From Zoogloeaceae bacterium (lineage in GTDB: Bacteria > Pseudomonadota > Gammaproteobacteria > Burkholderiales > Rhodocyclaceae), in the NCBI GenBank assembly GCA_024235635.1, contig JACKMA010000002.1:496001-560000 (forward strand): 64,000 nucleotides of DNA, given 5' to 3'. The notes under the pieces were generated by a model. The model was given only the letters and a program-made list of their open reading frames with translations. It was not told the DNA's origin and did no database searches. This document shows positions 10,356-19,676 of the stretch, one piece after another. A program made the position numbers and the translations under genes. Each line of letters starts with the position of its first letter. Positions within the stretch are counted from its first letter, which is position 1.

Positions 10356-11435
10356 TCAGCGCGACGTTCCGGCTTCGCCGCGATTACGCGTGCTCAATCG
10401 ATAGAGTGCGGGCGCGGTCACGGTCAGCACGATCACCCGCAGTGCGTGGCAAACCGTCACCAACGGCACGCCGAGCTGCAGCACCTTCGCCGTGATGCAC
10501 ATCTCCGCCACGCCGCCCGGCGCAGCGGCGAGCACCAGCGTCGCCAGTGGCGCCGGCGAAATTGAACTGGCCGCAAGCGCCAGCAAGGTACTGAGCACGA
10601 CGCCAAGCAAGGCCGACGCCAAGGCGGCGACCAGGAAGCGCGGTGCGTCACGGAAGAAGGCCGGTGCGAAGCGGCAGCCCAGCGCGCTGCCGATCAGCAT
10701 CTGCCCGCCATTGACCGCCCACTGCGGCAGCATCGACAACTCGACACCGAACGCGGTCACGGCACCGGCGCCGAGCAAGGGACCGAGCACCCAGGCATTG
10801 CCGATGCGTGCCGATGCAAGGACGGCGGTTCCGGCCAGGCTCACGGCGACGAGCAGCGGCAGCCCGAGGGGATCGACCCGCGTCGCGAGCGGCAGGTAGT
10901 GGTCGACGCCATGCGCGCCGACCAGCGTGAGTCCCACCGGCACCACCGCCACCACCAGCATTACGCGTATTGCGTGGGCGGCGGCAATGCGGTCGACCGC
11001 GCCGCCGAAGCGCTCGGCGAGCACTGCCATTTCCGAGGCGCCGCCGGGCAGCGAGGCGAAGAAGGCCGTCGGCCGGTCACAGCCGGCGATTCGTCCGGTG
11101 AGCCGGGCGCAACAGAGACCGACCAGCAGCGACCCGCCCGCCAGCGCCACCACCAGCAGCCACTGCTCGGAGATCAGTCGAAGCACATCGGGTGTGAAAT
11201 ACAGCCCCAGCGCGGTGCCGATCGCCCACTGCCCGGCCTGACGCCCACCCGGCAAGGGTGCCAGCGCCGCGCCGCGGACACGTAAGCCGGCGACCACGAA
11301 CAACGGGCCGAGCATCCACGGCAGGGGCAGCCCGAGCCGGCTCGCCAGCCCGCCCGCCAGCAGTGCGACCGCAAGCGTCAGGCAAACCGGGGCCAGCGGG
11401 CGCCATTGGCGTCCGAATTTCGCAATCGGGAACAT
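10356..11435 (-). CDS. AbrB-family (COG3180) integral membrane protein
   Basis: This 359-residue, almost entirely hydrophobic protein has about ten to twelve transmembrane segments arranged as two similar halves. Each half carries the family signature: SRLGLPLPWMLGPL / FFASLPGGASEMAVLAER in the first, ARIGNAWVLGPLLGAG / LAAAPGGVAEMCITAK in the second. Proteins of this family are often misnamed ammonia monooxygenase; they are probably transporters, but no substrate is established. The start is set at ATG 11435, where the conserved part begins, rather than 45 codons upstream. It is the last gene of a minus-strand stretch facing the binding-protein gene. Confidence 0.85.
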   Translation of the reverse strand: MFPIAKFGRQWRPLAPVCLTLAVALLAGGLASRLGLPLPWMLGPLFVVAGLRVRGAALAPLPGGRQAGQWAIGTALGLYFTPDVLRLISEQWLLVVALAGGSLLVGLCCARLTGRIAGCDRPTAFFASLPGGASEMAVLAERFGGAVDRIAAAHAIRVMLVVAVVPVGLTLVGAHGVDHYLPLATRVDPLGLPLLVAVSLAGTAVLASARIGNAWVLGPLLGAGAVTAFGVELSMLPQWAVNGGQMLIGSALGCRFAPAFFRDAPRFLVAALASALLGVVLSTLLALAASSISPAPLATLVLAAAPGGVAEMCITAKVLQLGVPLVTVCHALRVIVLTVTAPALYRLSTRNRGEAGTSR

Positions 11436-11523
11436 TTGGGATACCGGCTGGCGGTCTGCTTGGTGGATCGAGTGACAGGGCGAACGGCGCGCTTTCGCAC
11501 TACAGCAGTGGCGATGCAGGCCG

Positions 11524-12609
11524 CTAGGGCATCGGCGCGATCGTCTCGTGCCACTGCCTGAGGAAATCACGGCGCTTGATCTGGTCGAGGTGGGTCAGCA
11601 AGCCGGTGCCGATCGGAATCGGGCGAAAGGCACCGCCCAGGCTGCGCCGCAGTTGCTCGGCCGCCTCGTTGCCGGCGACATCCTCGCGCACCGCGTAGAA
11701 GCCCGGATTGGCTGCCAGCAGTTGCTGCCCGCGGCGCGACAGCAGGTAGTCGAGCCACAGGCGCGCGGCATTGGGATGCTTCGCCTGGCGCGCGATGAAA
11801 GCCACCCGGCTCAGCACCAGCGTGTAGTCGCGCGGCAACACGACGGCCAGGCGCTCGTCCTGCATCGCCCGCACCTGGGCGTAGGAGCCGAGCAGGTTGT
11901 AGCCGATCAAGGCGTCGCCATCGGCAATGCGGTCGAGCATTTCCGACGTGCTGGCGTAGGCCCGCGTGCCGGCGCGCCCGAATGCCTCGGTGAGCCGCCA
12001 GAACACCACCGGGTTGGCGAGAACGTCCTGGGTGTGCAGCAGGAAGCCGAGGCCCGAGCGTGCCGGGTCGTAGGTCGCGATGCGACCACGCAGGTACTCG
12101 GGCGGATCGGCCATCAGCCGCAGCAGCGCGGCGTGGCTCTCGGGCACGTCGCCCGCGCGCAGCCGCGCCCGATTGACCACCAGCGCGACCGGCTCGAAGC
12201 TGGTGCCGAAGGCTTCGTTCTTCCAGCTTGCCCAGCCGGGAAGCGCGTCGGTCTCCTCCGAGCGGTGGGGCTGCGCATGGCCATCGTTCACCAGCTTCAC
12301 CTGCAGGTCCATCGCCGAAGACCACACCACGTCGGCGACGCCGCCCGCTTTCGCCTCGTCGAGGAAGCGGCGATACAGCGCGCGCGAGCTGATTTCCTGG
12401 TAGTCGACCCGGATGCCCGGATGCAGCAATCGAAAATCGTCGAGCAGCGCGCGCGCAAGTTCGTAATCGGTCGCAGCATAGATCACCAGTTGCCCTTCCT
12501 TCACTGCCAGGGCGGCGCGATCGAGCCCCCCCTGCGCCTGCACCACCGACCCCGACAGCGCCGCCACGATCAGGGCGAATGCGAAGCGAAGTGGATGGAA
12601 TCGGGGCAC
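11524..12609 (-). CDS. Periplasmic ABC-type solute-binding protein (iron/thiamine-binding superfamily)
   Basis: The 361-residue protein has an N-terminal signal sequence (RFAFALIVAALSGSVVQA, cleaved before QGG) and the type II binding-protein fold of the Fe(III)-binding FbpA-like group: GQLVIYAATD, DVVWSSAMDLQVKLVNDG, then DGDALIGYNLLGSYA and AKHPNAARLWLDYLLSRRGQQLL. The GTG start at 12609 has GGAGAG upstream; a longer ATG at 12702 would place 31 basic residues before the signal peptide. No permease or ATPase gene is adjacent. It is divergent from the TctD-like regulator, a common arrangement in which the binding protein works with the two-component system as a sensor input. Confidence 0.88.
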   Translation of the reverse strand: MPRFHPLRFAFALIVAALSGSVVQAQGGLDRAALAVKEGQLVIYAATDYELARALLDDFRLLHPGIRVDYQEISSRALYRRFLDEAKAGGVADVVWSSAMDLQVKLVNDGHAQPHRSEETDALPGWASWKNEAFGTSFEPVALVVNRARLRAGDVPESHAALLRLMADPPEYLRGRIATYDPARSGLGFLLHTQDVLANPVVFWRLTEAFGRAGTRAYASTSEMLDRIADGDALIGYNLLGSYAQVRAMQDERLAVVLPRDYTLVLSRVAFIARQAKHPNAARLWLDYLLSRRGQQLLAANPGFYAVREDVAGNEAAEQLRRSLGGAFRPIPIGTGLLTHLDQIKRRDFLRQWHETIAPMP

Positions 12610-12700
12610 CTGAAGGTCTCTCCGTCGGTGATGTTTACGTGAGCGCTGGATCTGGGGCACGATTATCGCCGCCCCAAGCTTTCGATCCACTTTCAGCGCC

Positions 12701-13393
12701 ATGAGACTACTGCTCGTCGAGGATCACGAAGAACTGGCCGACTGGGTGTCGAAGGCGCTGGCGCAGGCCGGCTACGCGGTCGATGTCATGCGTCGCGGCG
12801 ACCATGCCGACCATGCGCTGATCTCTCAGCCCTACGACATCGTGATCCTGGATCTGTCGCTGCCCGGCCTCGATGGCCTGGAAGTGCTGCGCCGGATGCG
12901 CGCACGCGAATCGACCGCCCACACGCCGGTGCTGATCCTGACCGCGCGCGGCGCCACCGAGGACCGCGTGCGCGGCCTCAACCTGGGGGCCGACGACTAC
13001 CTGCCCAAGCCCTTCGACCTGCCGGAACTGGAAGCGCGTATCAAGGCGCTGCTGCGCCGCGCAGGAAATCTCCGGCCGACGGTCGCGATCGGCCGGCTGG
13101 CGTTCGATACCAACTCCCGCCTCGCCAGCGTCGACGGCGAGCCTTTGGCGCTGACGCCGCGCGAGCTGGCCGTGCTCGAGGCGTTGATCTCGCGCCAGGG
13201 CAAGCCGATTGCGCGCGAGATCCTGTTCGAGAAGGTCTTCAGGTTCGATGAGGAGGCGCGCCCGGAGGCGATCGAGATCTACGTGCACCGCCTGCGCAAG
13301 AAGCTCGAGGGCTCGGGCGCGGTGGTGCGCACCCTGCGCGGACTCGGTTACATGATCGCCGAGGCGCCCGATGCCGCGGGCGCGGATGGCTAA
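12701..13393 (+). CDS. tctD: OmpR-family response regulator, TctD-like
   Basis: This 230-residue regulator has a receiver domain (residues 1-115: acidic pocket Glu7-Asp8, phospho-acceptor Asp51 in VILDLSLPG, Lys in LPKPFDL) and a C-terminal winged-helix DNA-binding domain (LTPRELAVLEALI, EIYVHRLRKKLE). It overlaps the sensor kinase gene by 8 bp and is divergent from the binding-protein gene. TctD/TctE pairs control tricarboxylate uptake, and the tctCBA genes lie next to this pair, which supports the name. Regulation of the convergent tct operon is inferred from this layout. Confidence 0.88.
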   Translation: MRLLLVEDHEELADWVSKALAQAGYAVDVMRRGDHADHALISQPYDIVILDLSLPGLDGLEVLRRMRARESTAHTPVLILTARGATEDRVRGLNLGADDYLPKPFDLPELEARIKALLRRAGNLRPTVAIGRLAFDTNSRLASVDGEPLALTPRELAVLEALISRQGKPIAREILFEKVFRFDEEARPEAIEIYVHRLRKKLEGSGAVVRTLRGLGYMIAEAPDAAGADG

Positions 13394-14822
13394 AGTCGCG
13401 CCGGCCGGAGACGGCAGGCACCGCGGCAGCCTGCGCCGGCGCATTGCGGCCTGGATGCTGCCGCCGATCGCGCTGATGATCGCGATCAATGCCGCGCTGT
13501 CCTACTTTTCGTCGCTGGAGGCGGTCAATCGCGCCTACGATCGCTCGCTGGGTGCGTCGATCAAGTCGATCGCGGAGAGCACCTACTCGCTCGAAGGCGA
13601 GATCGTCGTCAACATCCCGACCTCGGCGTTCGACATCTTCGGCGGCGAGTCGCAGGAGCGGATCTTCTATGCCGTGATCGGCCCCGGCGGCGCGGTGATC
13701 ACCGGCTACGACGACCTGCCGCTGCCCACCCGCACGGCGGCGGGCGAAGCCGGACTCGCGATCGAGAACGGCATCTACAACGGCAAGGCGGTGCGCATCG
13801 GCGCCATGCGCAAGCGCCTGTACGATCCATCGCTGGTCGGCGACGACAGCGCGACGATCGTCTTTGCGGAGACCACCGAGTCGCGCATCGCGCTGGCACA
13901 CGAGCTGTTCGCGGACAGTCTGCGCCGCCAGGCGCTGCTCGTCGCGCTGGGCCTGCTGGTGCTGATGGTTGCGCTCAGCTCGGCACTTCGCCCGCTGGTT
14001 GACCTGCGCGACCGGGTGCTGCGGCGCGCACCGGAAGACCTCACCCCGGTGCCGGACGACAAGGTGCCCGCCGAGGTGACGCCGCTGATCGATGCGATCA
14101 ATCGCCATACCGAGCGCCTCGCCCGCCTGTTCGCGGCGCGCCGTCGCTTCCTGGCGGACGCCGCGCACCAGATCCGCACCCCGCTGGCGGTGCTCACCAC
14201 CCAGGCCGAGGTCGGAATGCGCCAGCGGGAAACCGCGGCGAATCAGGAAACCTTTGCGGCGATGCTGGCGACGATCAAATCGACGCGCCGGATGGCGGAC
14301 CAGATGCTGGCGTTGTCACGTGCCGAAAATGCGGATGCGCTGCAAACGGAACACGCCGTGTTCGATCTCGCCGAACTCGCGCGCGATGCCACCGCCGAAC
14401 TGGCGATGCTGGCGATGGGCCGACGCATCGAGCTGGCCTTCGAGCCCTCGGGCGCGGCCCCGATGCGCGGTGATCGCCCAATGCTGCGCGAACTGATCGC
14501 GAACCTGGTACACAACGCGCTCCAGTACAGCCCGCCGGATACCGAGGTCGTCGTCGCCACCGGGCGTTTCGGGGACACCGTGATGTTGTCGGTGAGCGAC
14601 CAGGGGCCGGGTATTCCTGCTGCCGAGCGCGACAAGGTATTCCAGCGCTTCTACCGCGTACTCGGCCAGGGCGGCCCGGAGGGCAGCGGCCTGGGATTGG
14701 CGATCGTGCGCCAGATTGCCGAGCTGCACGGTGGCCGGGTGCGCCTGGACGACGGCCAGGACGGGCGCGGGCTGCATGTCGAGATCGAGTTCCCCGCCGC
14801 CGGGGCCGCGAACGAAAGATGA
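13386..14822 (+). CDS. tctE: Sensor histidine kinase, TctE-like
   Basis: The 478-residue membrane kinase has one transmembrane segment near residues 20-45, a periplasmic region of about 130 residues typical of the 2CSK_N sensor, a second transmembrane segment (LLVALGLLVLMVALSSAL), then a HisKA domain with phospho-acceptor His261 in DAAHQIRTPLAVL and a HATPase domain (LVHNALQYSP, DQGPGIP, GSGLGLAIVRQI). ATG 13386 overlaps the tctD stop; an in-frame ATG at 13371 is also possible. It should phosphorylate TctD in response to a periplasmic ligand, perhaps through the divergent binding protein or TctC. Confidence 0.9.
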   Translation: MAKVAPAGDGRHRGSLRRRIAAWMLPPIALMIAINAALSYFSSLEAVNRAYDRSLGASIKSIAESTYSLEGEIVVNIPTSAFDIFGGESQERIFYAVIGPGGAVITGYDDLPLPTRTAAGEAGLAIENGIYNGKAVRIGAMRKRLYDPSLVGDDSATIVFAETTESRIALAHELFADSLRRQALLVALGLLVLMVALSSALRPLVDLRDRVLRRAPEDLTPVPDDKVPAEVTPLIDAINRHTERLARLFAARRRFLADAAHQIRTPLAVLTTQAEVGMRQRETAANQETFAAMLATIKSTRRMADQMLALSRAENADALQTEHAVFDLAELARDATAELAMLAMGRRIELAFEPSGAAPMRGDRPMLRELIANLVHNALQYSPPDTEVVVATGRFGDTVMLSVSDQGPGIPAAERDKVFQRFYRVLGQGGPEGSGLGLAIVRQIAELHGGRVRLDDGQDGRGLHVEIEFPAAGAANER

Positions 14823-14846
14823 GGCGGGACGCGATCGCGTCCCGCC
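14823..14846. terminator. 24-bp perfect palindrome between convergent tctE and tctA
   Basis: GGCGGGACGCGA is followed at once by its exact reverse complement, directly after the tctE stop. It can form a hairpin on either strand and lies between converging genes, so a bidirectional terminator is plausible. There is no T-tract. Confidence 0.5.
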
Positions 14847-14922
14847 CCGGCGCGCGGCTACGACATCGCCGCGGCGGGCGCGGCGCCGGGGAAGTAAGCC
14901 CGACGCCGCCAGAGCCGTGGCA

Positions 14923-16434
14923 TCAGACCGGCTGCGGCTCGCCGGCATGCCGGCTGCGAAGTGCGGCCGCCACCCGCGGCCCGACCAGCATCGCCAGTGC
15001 GCCGATCCACAATCCGATCGAGACCGGGCTGGAGAACAGGATGTCGAGTTCGCCGTTGCTGATCGACAGCGCCCGGCGCAGGTTCTGCTCCATCATGTCG
15101 CCCAGCACGAAACCCAGTATGAACGGCGCCATCGGGAAGTTCATCACCCGCAGCAGGTAGCCGACGCCACCCAGCAGGGTGCCGAGGATCAGGTCGAAGG
15201 TGGTGCCATGCACCGCATACACCCCGACCAGGGAGATCGCCGCGACACCCGGCACCAGCAGCCAGTTCGGGATGGCGAGGAACTTCACGAACACCCGGAT
15301 CAGCGGGATGTTCATCGCCAGCAACATGACGCTGGCGATCGCCAGCGAAGCGATCAGGCCCCACACCACCACCGGCTGGTCCTGGAACAGCGTCGGGCCG
15401 GGGGTGATGTTGTACAGCGTCAGCGCGCCGATCATCACCGCGGTGGTGCCGGAACCGGGCACGCCGAGGGTCAGCATCGGGATCAGCGAGCCGTAGGCCG
15501 AGGCGTTGTTCGCCGCCTCGGGTGCCGCCACGCCGCGCGGATCGCCTTCGCCGAAGCAGTGATCCTTGCCGGCCATGCGCCGCTCCGAGGCATAGCACAT
15601 CGCCGAGGCGATCGAGGCGCCCGCGCCGGGCAGCACGCCGACGAAGAAGCCGGTCACCGAGCAGCGCAGCATGGTCCATTTGGCAAGCGCGAACTCCTGG
15701 GCGTTGAACATCAGCCGGCCCGAGAGCGACACCGGCGCCGCGCCGGAGTGCGCGTTCTCGAGCATCAGCATCAGCTCCGAGACCGCGAACAGGCCGATCA
15801 CGACGACGATGAACGGAATGCCGTCCGCCAGATGCAGCAGGTCGAAGGTGTAGCGATAGACGCCGCTGTTCGAGTCGATGCCCACGGTGGACAGCATCAG
15901 TCCGAGCAGCACGCACACCATCGCCTTGACCAGCGAGTCGCCGACAAGGCCGCCGAGGCAGGACAGGGCCAGCACCATCAACGCAAAGTACTCGGCCGGG
16001 CCGAAGGCCAGCGCCCATTCGGCGAGGAGCGGCGCGAACAGCACGATGCCGACCACGGCCACCATCGAGCCGGAGAAGGAGGCGAAGGCGGACAGCGAAA
16101 GGGCCGGTCCGGCGAGGCCCTTCCTGGCCATCGGATAGCCGTCCATCGTCGTCATCACCGCACCGGCGTCACCGGGAACGTTGATCAGGATGGCGGAGAT
16201 GCGCCCGCCGACCTCGCAGCCGGCATAGACCGCCGCGAGCAGGATCAGCGCCGACTCCGGCGGCAACTTCATCGCATAGGCGATCGGCAGCAGGATCGCG
16301 ACGCCGTTGATCGGTCCGAGGCCCGGCAACAGGCCGATCACGGTGCCGAGGAAGGCGCCGATCGCGGCGATCGCAAGATTGGTCGGGGTGCCGGCAACGG
16401 CGAACCCCTCCATCAGGTGGGTGATCGTTTCCAT
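14923..16434 (-). CDS. tctA: Tripartite tricarboxylate transporter, large permease TctA
   Basis: This 503-residue protein has about twelve membrane spans and the TctA signature near its N-terminus (GLLPGLGPINGVAILLPIAYAM, GGRISAILINVPGDAGAVMTTMDG), with the repeated copy in the second half (FFVGVLPGAGASIASAM, LTLGVPGSGTTAVMIGAL). It forms the channel of a secondary uptake system for citrate-like or other carboxylates, driven by the ion gradient and fed by TctC. It is the last gene of the tctCBA operon, 3 bp after tctB. Confidence 0.95.
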   Translation of the reverse strand: METITHLMEGFAVAGTPTNLAIAAIGAFLGTVIGLLPGLGPINGVAILLPIAYAMKLPPESALILLAAVYAGCEVGGRISAILINVPGDAGAVMTTMDGYPMARKGLAGPALSLSAFASFSGSMVAVVGIVLFAPLLAEWALAFGPAEYFALMVLALSCLGGLVGDSLVKAMVCVLLGLMLSTVGIDSNSGVYRYTFDLLHLADGIPFIVVVIGLFAVSELMLMLENAHSGAAPVSLSGRLMFNAQEFALAKWTMLRCSVTGFFVGVLPGAGASIASAMCYASERRMAGKDHCFGEGDPRGVAAPEAANNASAYGSLIPMLTLGVPGSGTTAVMIGALTLYNITPGPTLFQDQPVVVWGLIASLAIASVMLLAMNIPLIRVFVKFLAIPNWLLVPGVAAISLVGVYAVHGTTFDLILGTLLGGVGYLLRVMNFPMAPFILGFVLGDMMEQNLRRALSISNGELDILFSSPVSIGLWIGALAMLVGPRVAAALRSRHAGEPQPV

Positions 16435-16437
16435 GAT

Positions 16438-16881
16438 TTACCCCAGGATCGGCTTGAGCCACTGGCCGGCGGGCAGCGCCACGTCCAGCACACGGTCGAA
16501 AAGGATGAAGAGCGCCACGCCCATGCACGCACCGGCGCCCAGCGCCTGCTTCCAGCTGGCGCCGAAGAGGCGCGCCAAGGGCAGGCACATCAGCGTGGTC
16601 GAGACGATGAAGCCGAGCTTGTCGAACAGTAGCGCGTACAGCAGCACGACGACGAACAGGCCACCGACGCGTCCGAGTACCGCAGGCGGCGCCCATCGGG
16701 TCGGCCCGCGCCTGAAAAAGACCAGCGCCAGCGCGCACGCGCCGATCAGCACGAACACCAGCAGCGGGAAAGCCCGGGGACCGACGGGTTCGTAGGAGAC
16801 CGGGGCGCGCAGGTCCCAGCCGATGACGAGTCCGGCCGCGGAAAGCAGCAGCAGCAGAACCCCGAATACACGTTCGCTCAT
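16438..16881 (-). CDS. tctB: Tripartite tricarboxylate transporter, small permease TctB
   Basis: A 147-residue protein with four predicted transmembrane segments (VFGVLLLLLSAAGLVIGW at the N-terminus) and the usual RAFPLLVFVLIG block. TctB partners TctA in the membrane; its length and position between tctC and tctA are standard. A GGAGGA ribosome binding site precedes the ATG. Confidence 0.9.
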   Translation of the reverse strand: MSERVFGVLLLLLSAAGLVIGWDLRAPVSYEPVGPRAFPLLVFVLIGACALALVFFRRGPTRWAPPAVLGRVGGLFVVVLLYALLFDKLGFIVSTTLMCLPLARLFGASWKQALGAGACMGVALFILFDRVLDVALPAGQWLKPILG

Positions 16882-16944
16882 GATCGTTTCCTCCTTGGGC
16901 GAAACCGCGCAGCGGCGGGCGCCGTGGCGCCCGCCGTGTCGCGC

Positions 16945-17916
16945 TTACTGGGCGATCATTCCGAACTCGGCCGCCAGGCCGGCGTAGGACTTCACCCGCT
17001 CCTTGACGAAGGCATCGAGCTTGTCGCCGGTCAGCTTGAACGGGAACAGGCCTTGGGCTTCGCGGAGCTTCGCGAACTCGGGGGTATCGAGCATCTGGTC
17101 GAAGGTGCCGACCCACCACTGGTAATCCTCGGCGGAGACCTTCGGCCCCATGTAGTAGCCGCGGATGATCGCCCACGCCACCGGCAGCCCCTGCTCCTTC
17201 GCCGTCGGTACCGAGGCCAGCTCGCCCGGCAGGCGTTCGTCGGAGAGAATCGCCAGTGCGCGCACCTTGCCGCCCTTGAGGTGCGCGGCCACTTCGGAAG
17301 CGTCGCCCGAATAGGCCTGCACGTGACCGCCCAGCAGAGCGGTCATCGCCTCGCCGCCGCCTTCGAAGGCGACGTAGCGCATGTTGCGGTAATTGACGCC
17401 GGCTTCCTTCGCGACCAGCGCGGACTTCAGCCAGTCCTGGCTGCCGACCGAGCCGCCGGCGCCGAACACGACCTTGGTCGGATCGGCCTTCAGCGCGGCG
17501 ACCAGTTCCTTCAGATCCTTGTAGGGCGAATCGGCGCGCACGATGATCGCGCCGTAATCCGCGCCCACCGCGGCCAGCCACTTGACGTCATCGACGCCGT
17601 ACTTGCCGAACTTGCCGATCGACAGGTTGAGCAACGAACCGCCGGAAAAGGCGACGATGGTGCCCGACTCGTCCGGCCGGTTGGCGATCACCGTGTTGTA
17701 GGCCACCGCGCCGATACCGCCCGGCATGTAGGTGACGCGCATCGGCGCATCGATGAACTTGCCTTCGCTGAGCGCGCCCTGGGCGAGCTTGCAGGTGAGA
17801 TCGAAACCGCCGCCCGGCTTGGCCGGCGCGATGCACTCCGGCTTCTCCGGCGCACCGGCCTGGGCAGCGCCGATGGCGAGGGTGGCAGCGACGGCAATGA
17901 ACGATTGCTTGAACAT
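16945..17916 (-). CDS. tctC: Tripartite tricarboxylate transporter substrate-binding protein TctC
   Basis: The 323-residue periplasmic receptor has a signal peptide (FIAVAATLAIGAAQA) followed by ECIAPAKPGGGFDLTC, the Bug/TctC ligand-binding start, and later the YMPGGIGAVAYN and FGAGGSVGSQDW loops. The ATG at 17916 has GGAGG upstream and defines the signal peptide; longer in-frame starts add an unrelated leader. It delivers a carboxylate to TctAB. The start LTCKLAQGALSEGKF suggests the TctC branch for tricarboxylates, but Bug-type proteins bind many acids. Confidence 0.92.
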   Translation of the reverse strand: MFKQSFIAVAATLAIGAAQAGAPEKPECIAPAKPGGGFDLTCKLAQGALSEGKFIDAPMRVTYMPGGIGAVAYNTVIANRPDESGTIVAFSGGSLLNLSIGKFGKYGVDDVKWLAAVGADYGAIIVRADSPYKDLKELVAALKADPTKVVFGAGGSVGSQDWLKSALVAKEAGVNYRNMRYVAFEGGGEAMTALLGGHVQAYSGDASEVAAHLKGGKVRALAILSDERLPGELASVPTAKEQGLPVAWAIIRGYYMGPKVSAEDYQWWVGTFDQMLDTPEFAKLREAQGLFPFKLTGDKLDAFVKERVKSYAGLAAEFGMIAQ

Positions 17917-18194
17917 CTGGGGTCTCCTCCGTTTGAGTCCGCTCGACTCGCCGGCAACCACTGCCGACGACATGGGGCGGACGATACGGAGGCGCGCTTT
18001 CGGTTTCCTTTCGATGCGGTGCGGGACTGTGAATGGCGCCGGCCGCGACGAGCTGCGCTGGCCGCGCGCAGTGCGGACCGGCGATGTGCTCAGCCCGAAG
18101 ACGGACGTGCTCAAGATGCGGCCGTCGAAATTTCGACCAGCACGAGACATCACTAAGGCCTACCCATCCACCCATGATCAGGACGACCAGCTGT
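17917..18194 (-). promoter_or_regulatory. tctC upstream region up to the IS630 insertion
   Basis: This 278-bp stretch has no credible gene. It must carry the tctCBA promoter, but no clear -35/-10 pair was picked out by eye. Its distal end is the insertion site of the first IS630 copy and marks the left boundary of the accessory island. Confidence 0.4.
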
Positions 18195-18196
18195 TA

Positions 18197-19309
18197 CTAA
18201 GCCGTAAGTTGGTTACCGGACATCGAAGGTCTGCGGCGTGCGATAATTCGGCATGGAAAAGAGAGACGGTCGTTCCCTGTCGCATGCCACGCTCGAAGAG
18301 ATTCGAATCCGGGCCGTCCAGCGTGTTGAAGCGGGCGAATCGCCCGAAGTTGTGGTCAAGGCGTTGGGATTTTCCCGTCCGCGCATCTACGAATGGTTGG
18401 CGCTGTACCGTGAAGGCGGGCTTGAAGCCCTTCGTGCGAAGCCCGTCCCGGGCGCCAAACCGAAACTCGACGGTAAGGCGCTCGATTGGCTGTACCGGAC
18501 GATTGCGATGTCGAACCCGCAACAGTTCAAGTTCGAGTTCGCGCTTTGGACACGAGCGATGGTGCGCGAGCTGATCCGCACGCAGTTCAAGGTGGCGATG
18601 TCTGAGGTGAGTGTTGGACGCCTGCTTCGCAAACTGGGCTTGTCGCCGCAGCGACCTTTGGCGCGTGCCTACCAGCGCGATCCGGCGCTGGTGAACGACT
18701 GGCTCGAGAACGAATTTCCTCGCATCCGCGCAGAAGCCAAGGCGGTCGGGGCGGAGATCTTCTTCGGCGACGAGGCCGCGGTGCGCTCGGACCATCACAG
18801 TGGCACCACCTGGGCTCCGGTGGGTCTGACGCCGACAGTGAATACGACCGGCGCCCGCTTCAAGCTCAATCTGATCTCGGCCATCAGCCCGAAGGGACAG
18901 CTGCGATTCATGTGCTCCAACGGCAACGTCACCGCCGATGTCTTCATCGAATTTCTGAAGCGCCTGCTTCAGGGCACTACCCGGCCCATCTTCCTCGTCG
19001 TCGATGGCCATCCGGTACATCGCAGTGCCAAGGTTCGGAAATTCATCGAGGGACTCGACGGGAGACTGCGCCTTTTCCGGCTGCCCGCCTATTCGCCCGA
19101 TCTGAATCCTGACGAACACGTCTGGGCGCACCTGAAGAGTCACAAGTTGGGCCGCAGCGTGATCAAGGGACCCGACCAAATGAAAAGGCTGGCGATGCGC
19201 TTCATGCGCTCCCTGCAGAAGACTCCCGCCATCGTCCGTGCGTTCTTCAGGCATCCGAGCACACGCTACGCAGCCGAATAGAATGTACGGTAACCAACGC
19301 ACTTCTTAG
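18197..19309 (+). mobile_element. IS630-family insertion sequence, copy 1
   Basis: The element is 1113 bp. Its imperfect terminal inverted repeats (22 of 27 bases match) both begin CTAAG, at 18197-18223 and 19283-19309. It is flanked by TA on both sides (18195-18196 and 19310-19311), as expected for IS630/Tc1 elements that duplicate a TA target. It differs from copy 2 at only a few positions. It has cut a small gene whose remains end at 19310. Confidence 0.95.
18253..19281 (+). CDS. IS630-family transposase (copy 1)
   Basis: This 342-residue transposase has an N-terminal helix-turn-helix part (EIRIRAVQRVEAGESPEVV, GFSRPRIYEWLALYREGG) and a C-terminal DDE nuclease with Asp in FFGDEAAVRSD, Asp in FLVVDGHPVH and Glu in SPDLNPDEHVWA. 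It is full length and, within the accuracy of reading, identical in protein sequence to copy 2, so the element may still be active. Confidence 0.95.
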   Translation: MEKRDGRSLSHATLEEIRIRAVQRVEAGESPEVVVKALGFSRPRIYEWLALYREGGLEALRAKPVPGAKPKLDGKALDWLYRTIAMSNPQQFKFEFALWTRAMVRELIRTQFKVAMSEVSVGRLLRKLGLSPQRPLARAYQRDPALVNDWLENEFPRIRAEAKAVGAEIFFGDEAAVRSDHHSGTTWAPVGLTPTVNTTGARFKLNLISAISPKGQLRFMCSNGNVTADVFIEFLKRLLQGTTRPIFLVVDGHPVHRSAKVRKFIEGLDGRLRLFRLPAYSPDLNPDEHVWAHLKSHKLGRSVIKGPDQMKRLAMRFMRSLQKTPAIVRAFFRHPSTRYAAE

Positions 19310-19311
19310 TA

Positions 19312-19676
19312 TGGTTCGCGTCTTTGCGAAGCGTCAGCGCGAAGCTGTGGGACTGCCGAATACCCATCGCGTAGCGACTTTCCTTGTGCCGATCGGAAAG
19401 GCCCGTGCCGTTTATCGAGATCAGCGTCAGCACGGCCGGCACCGTATTGCAGGTTGAGCTAATCGTCGTTTCTCCCGTCCGTCGTGGTCCGCGGGATTGC
19501 CACTCGAAGAACTGGTGGCATTCACAACTAGCCGAATAGACGACCTTTTGAAAATTCGGTTCAACATCACTACGTATATACTGGGCTCTCTGAATCTTGC
19601 TGCCGGAGCCGTCTCCGAGATACAAGAGATGCACTACTTCTTGCTGCCAGTCGGAAAGATTCTCGTACTTTTTCAT
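19312..19676 (-). pseudogene. Small paralogous gene truncated by IS630
   Basis: About 121 codons remain before the IS end. The start ATG 19676 is preceded by AAAGGAGAAG. The C-terminal part, ESRYAMGIRQSHSFALTLR, is clearly related to ESLYAMGQGQSHSFGLTLR in the gene at 19860, and the N-terminus and upstream DNA also match that gene's region, so the two arose by tandem duplication. This copy lacks about 22 residues after the signal-peptide-like segment and is interrupted in the middle of the conserved domain by the IS630 insertion at TA 19310. The missing 3' half is not recognisable at either IS end. Function is unknown. Confidence 0.75.

Noticed and set aside
14716..16632. Plus-strand open frame of 638 codons opposite tctA
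   Set aside because: Composition is low-complexity (Arg, Gln, His, Asp) and it overlaps the certain tctA gene on the other strand.
19310..19330. Reconstruction of the truncated paralogue by joining it to sequence at the other IS630 ends
   Set aside because: Joining at either 18196 or 27327 gives only a few extra codons and no match to the intact paralogue, so the original 3' part could not be located.
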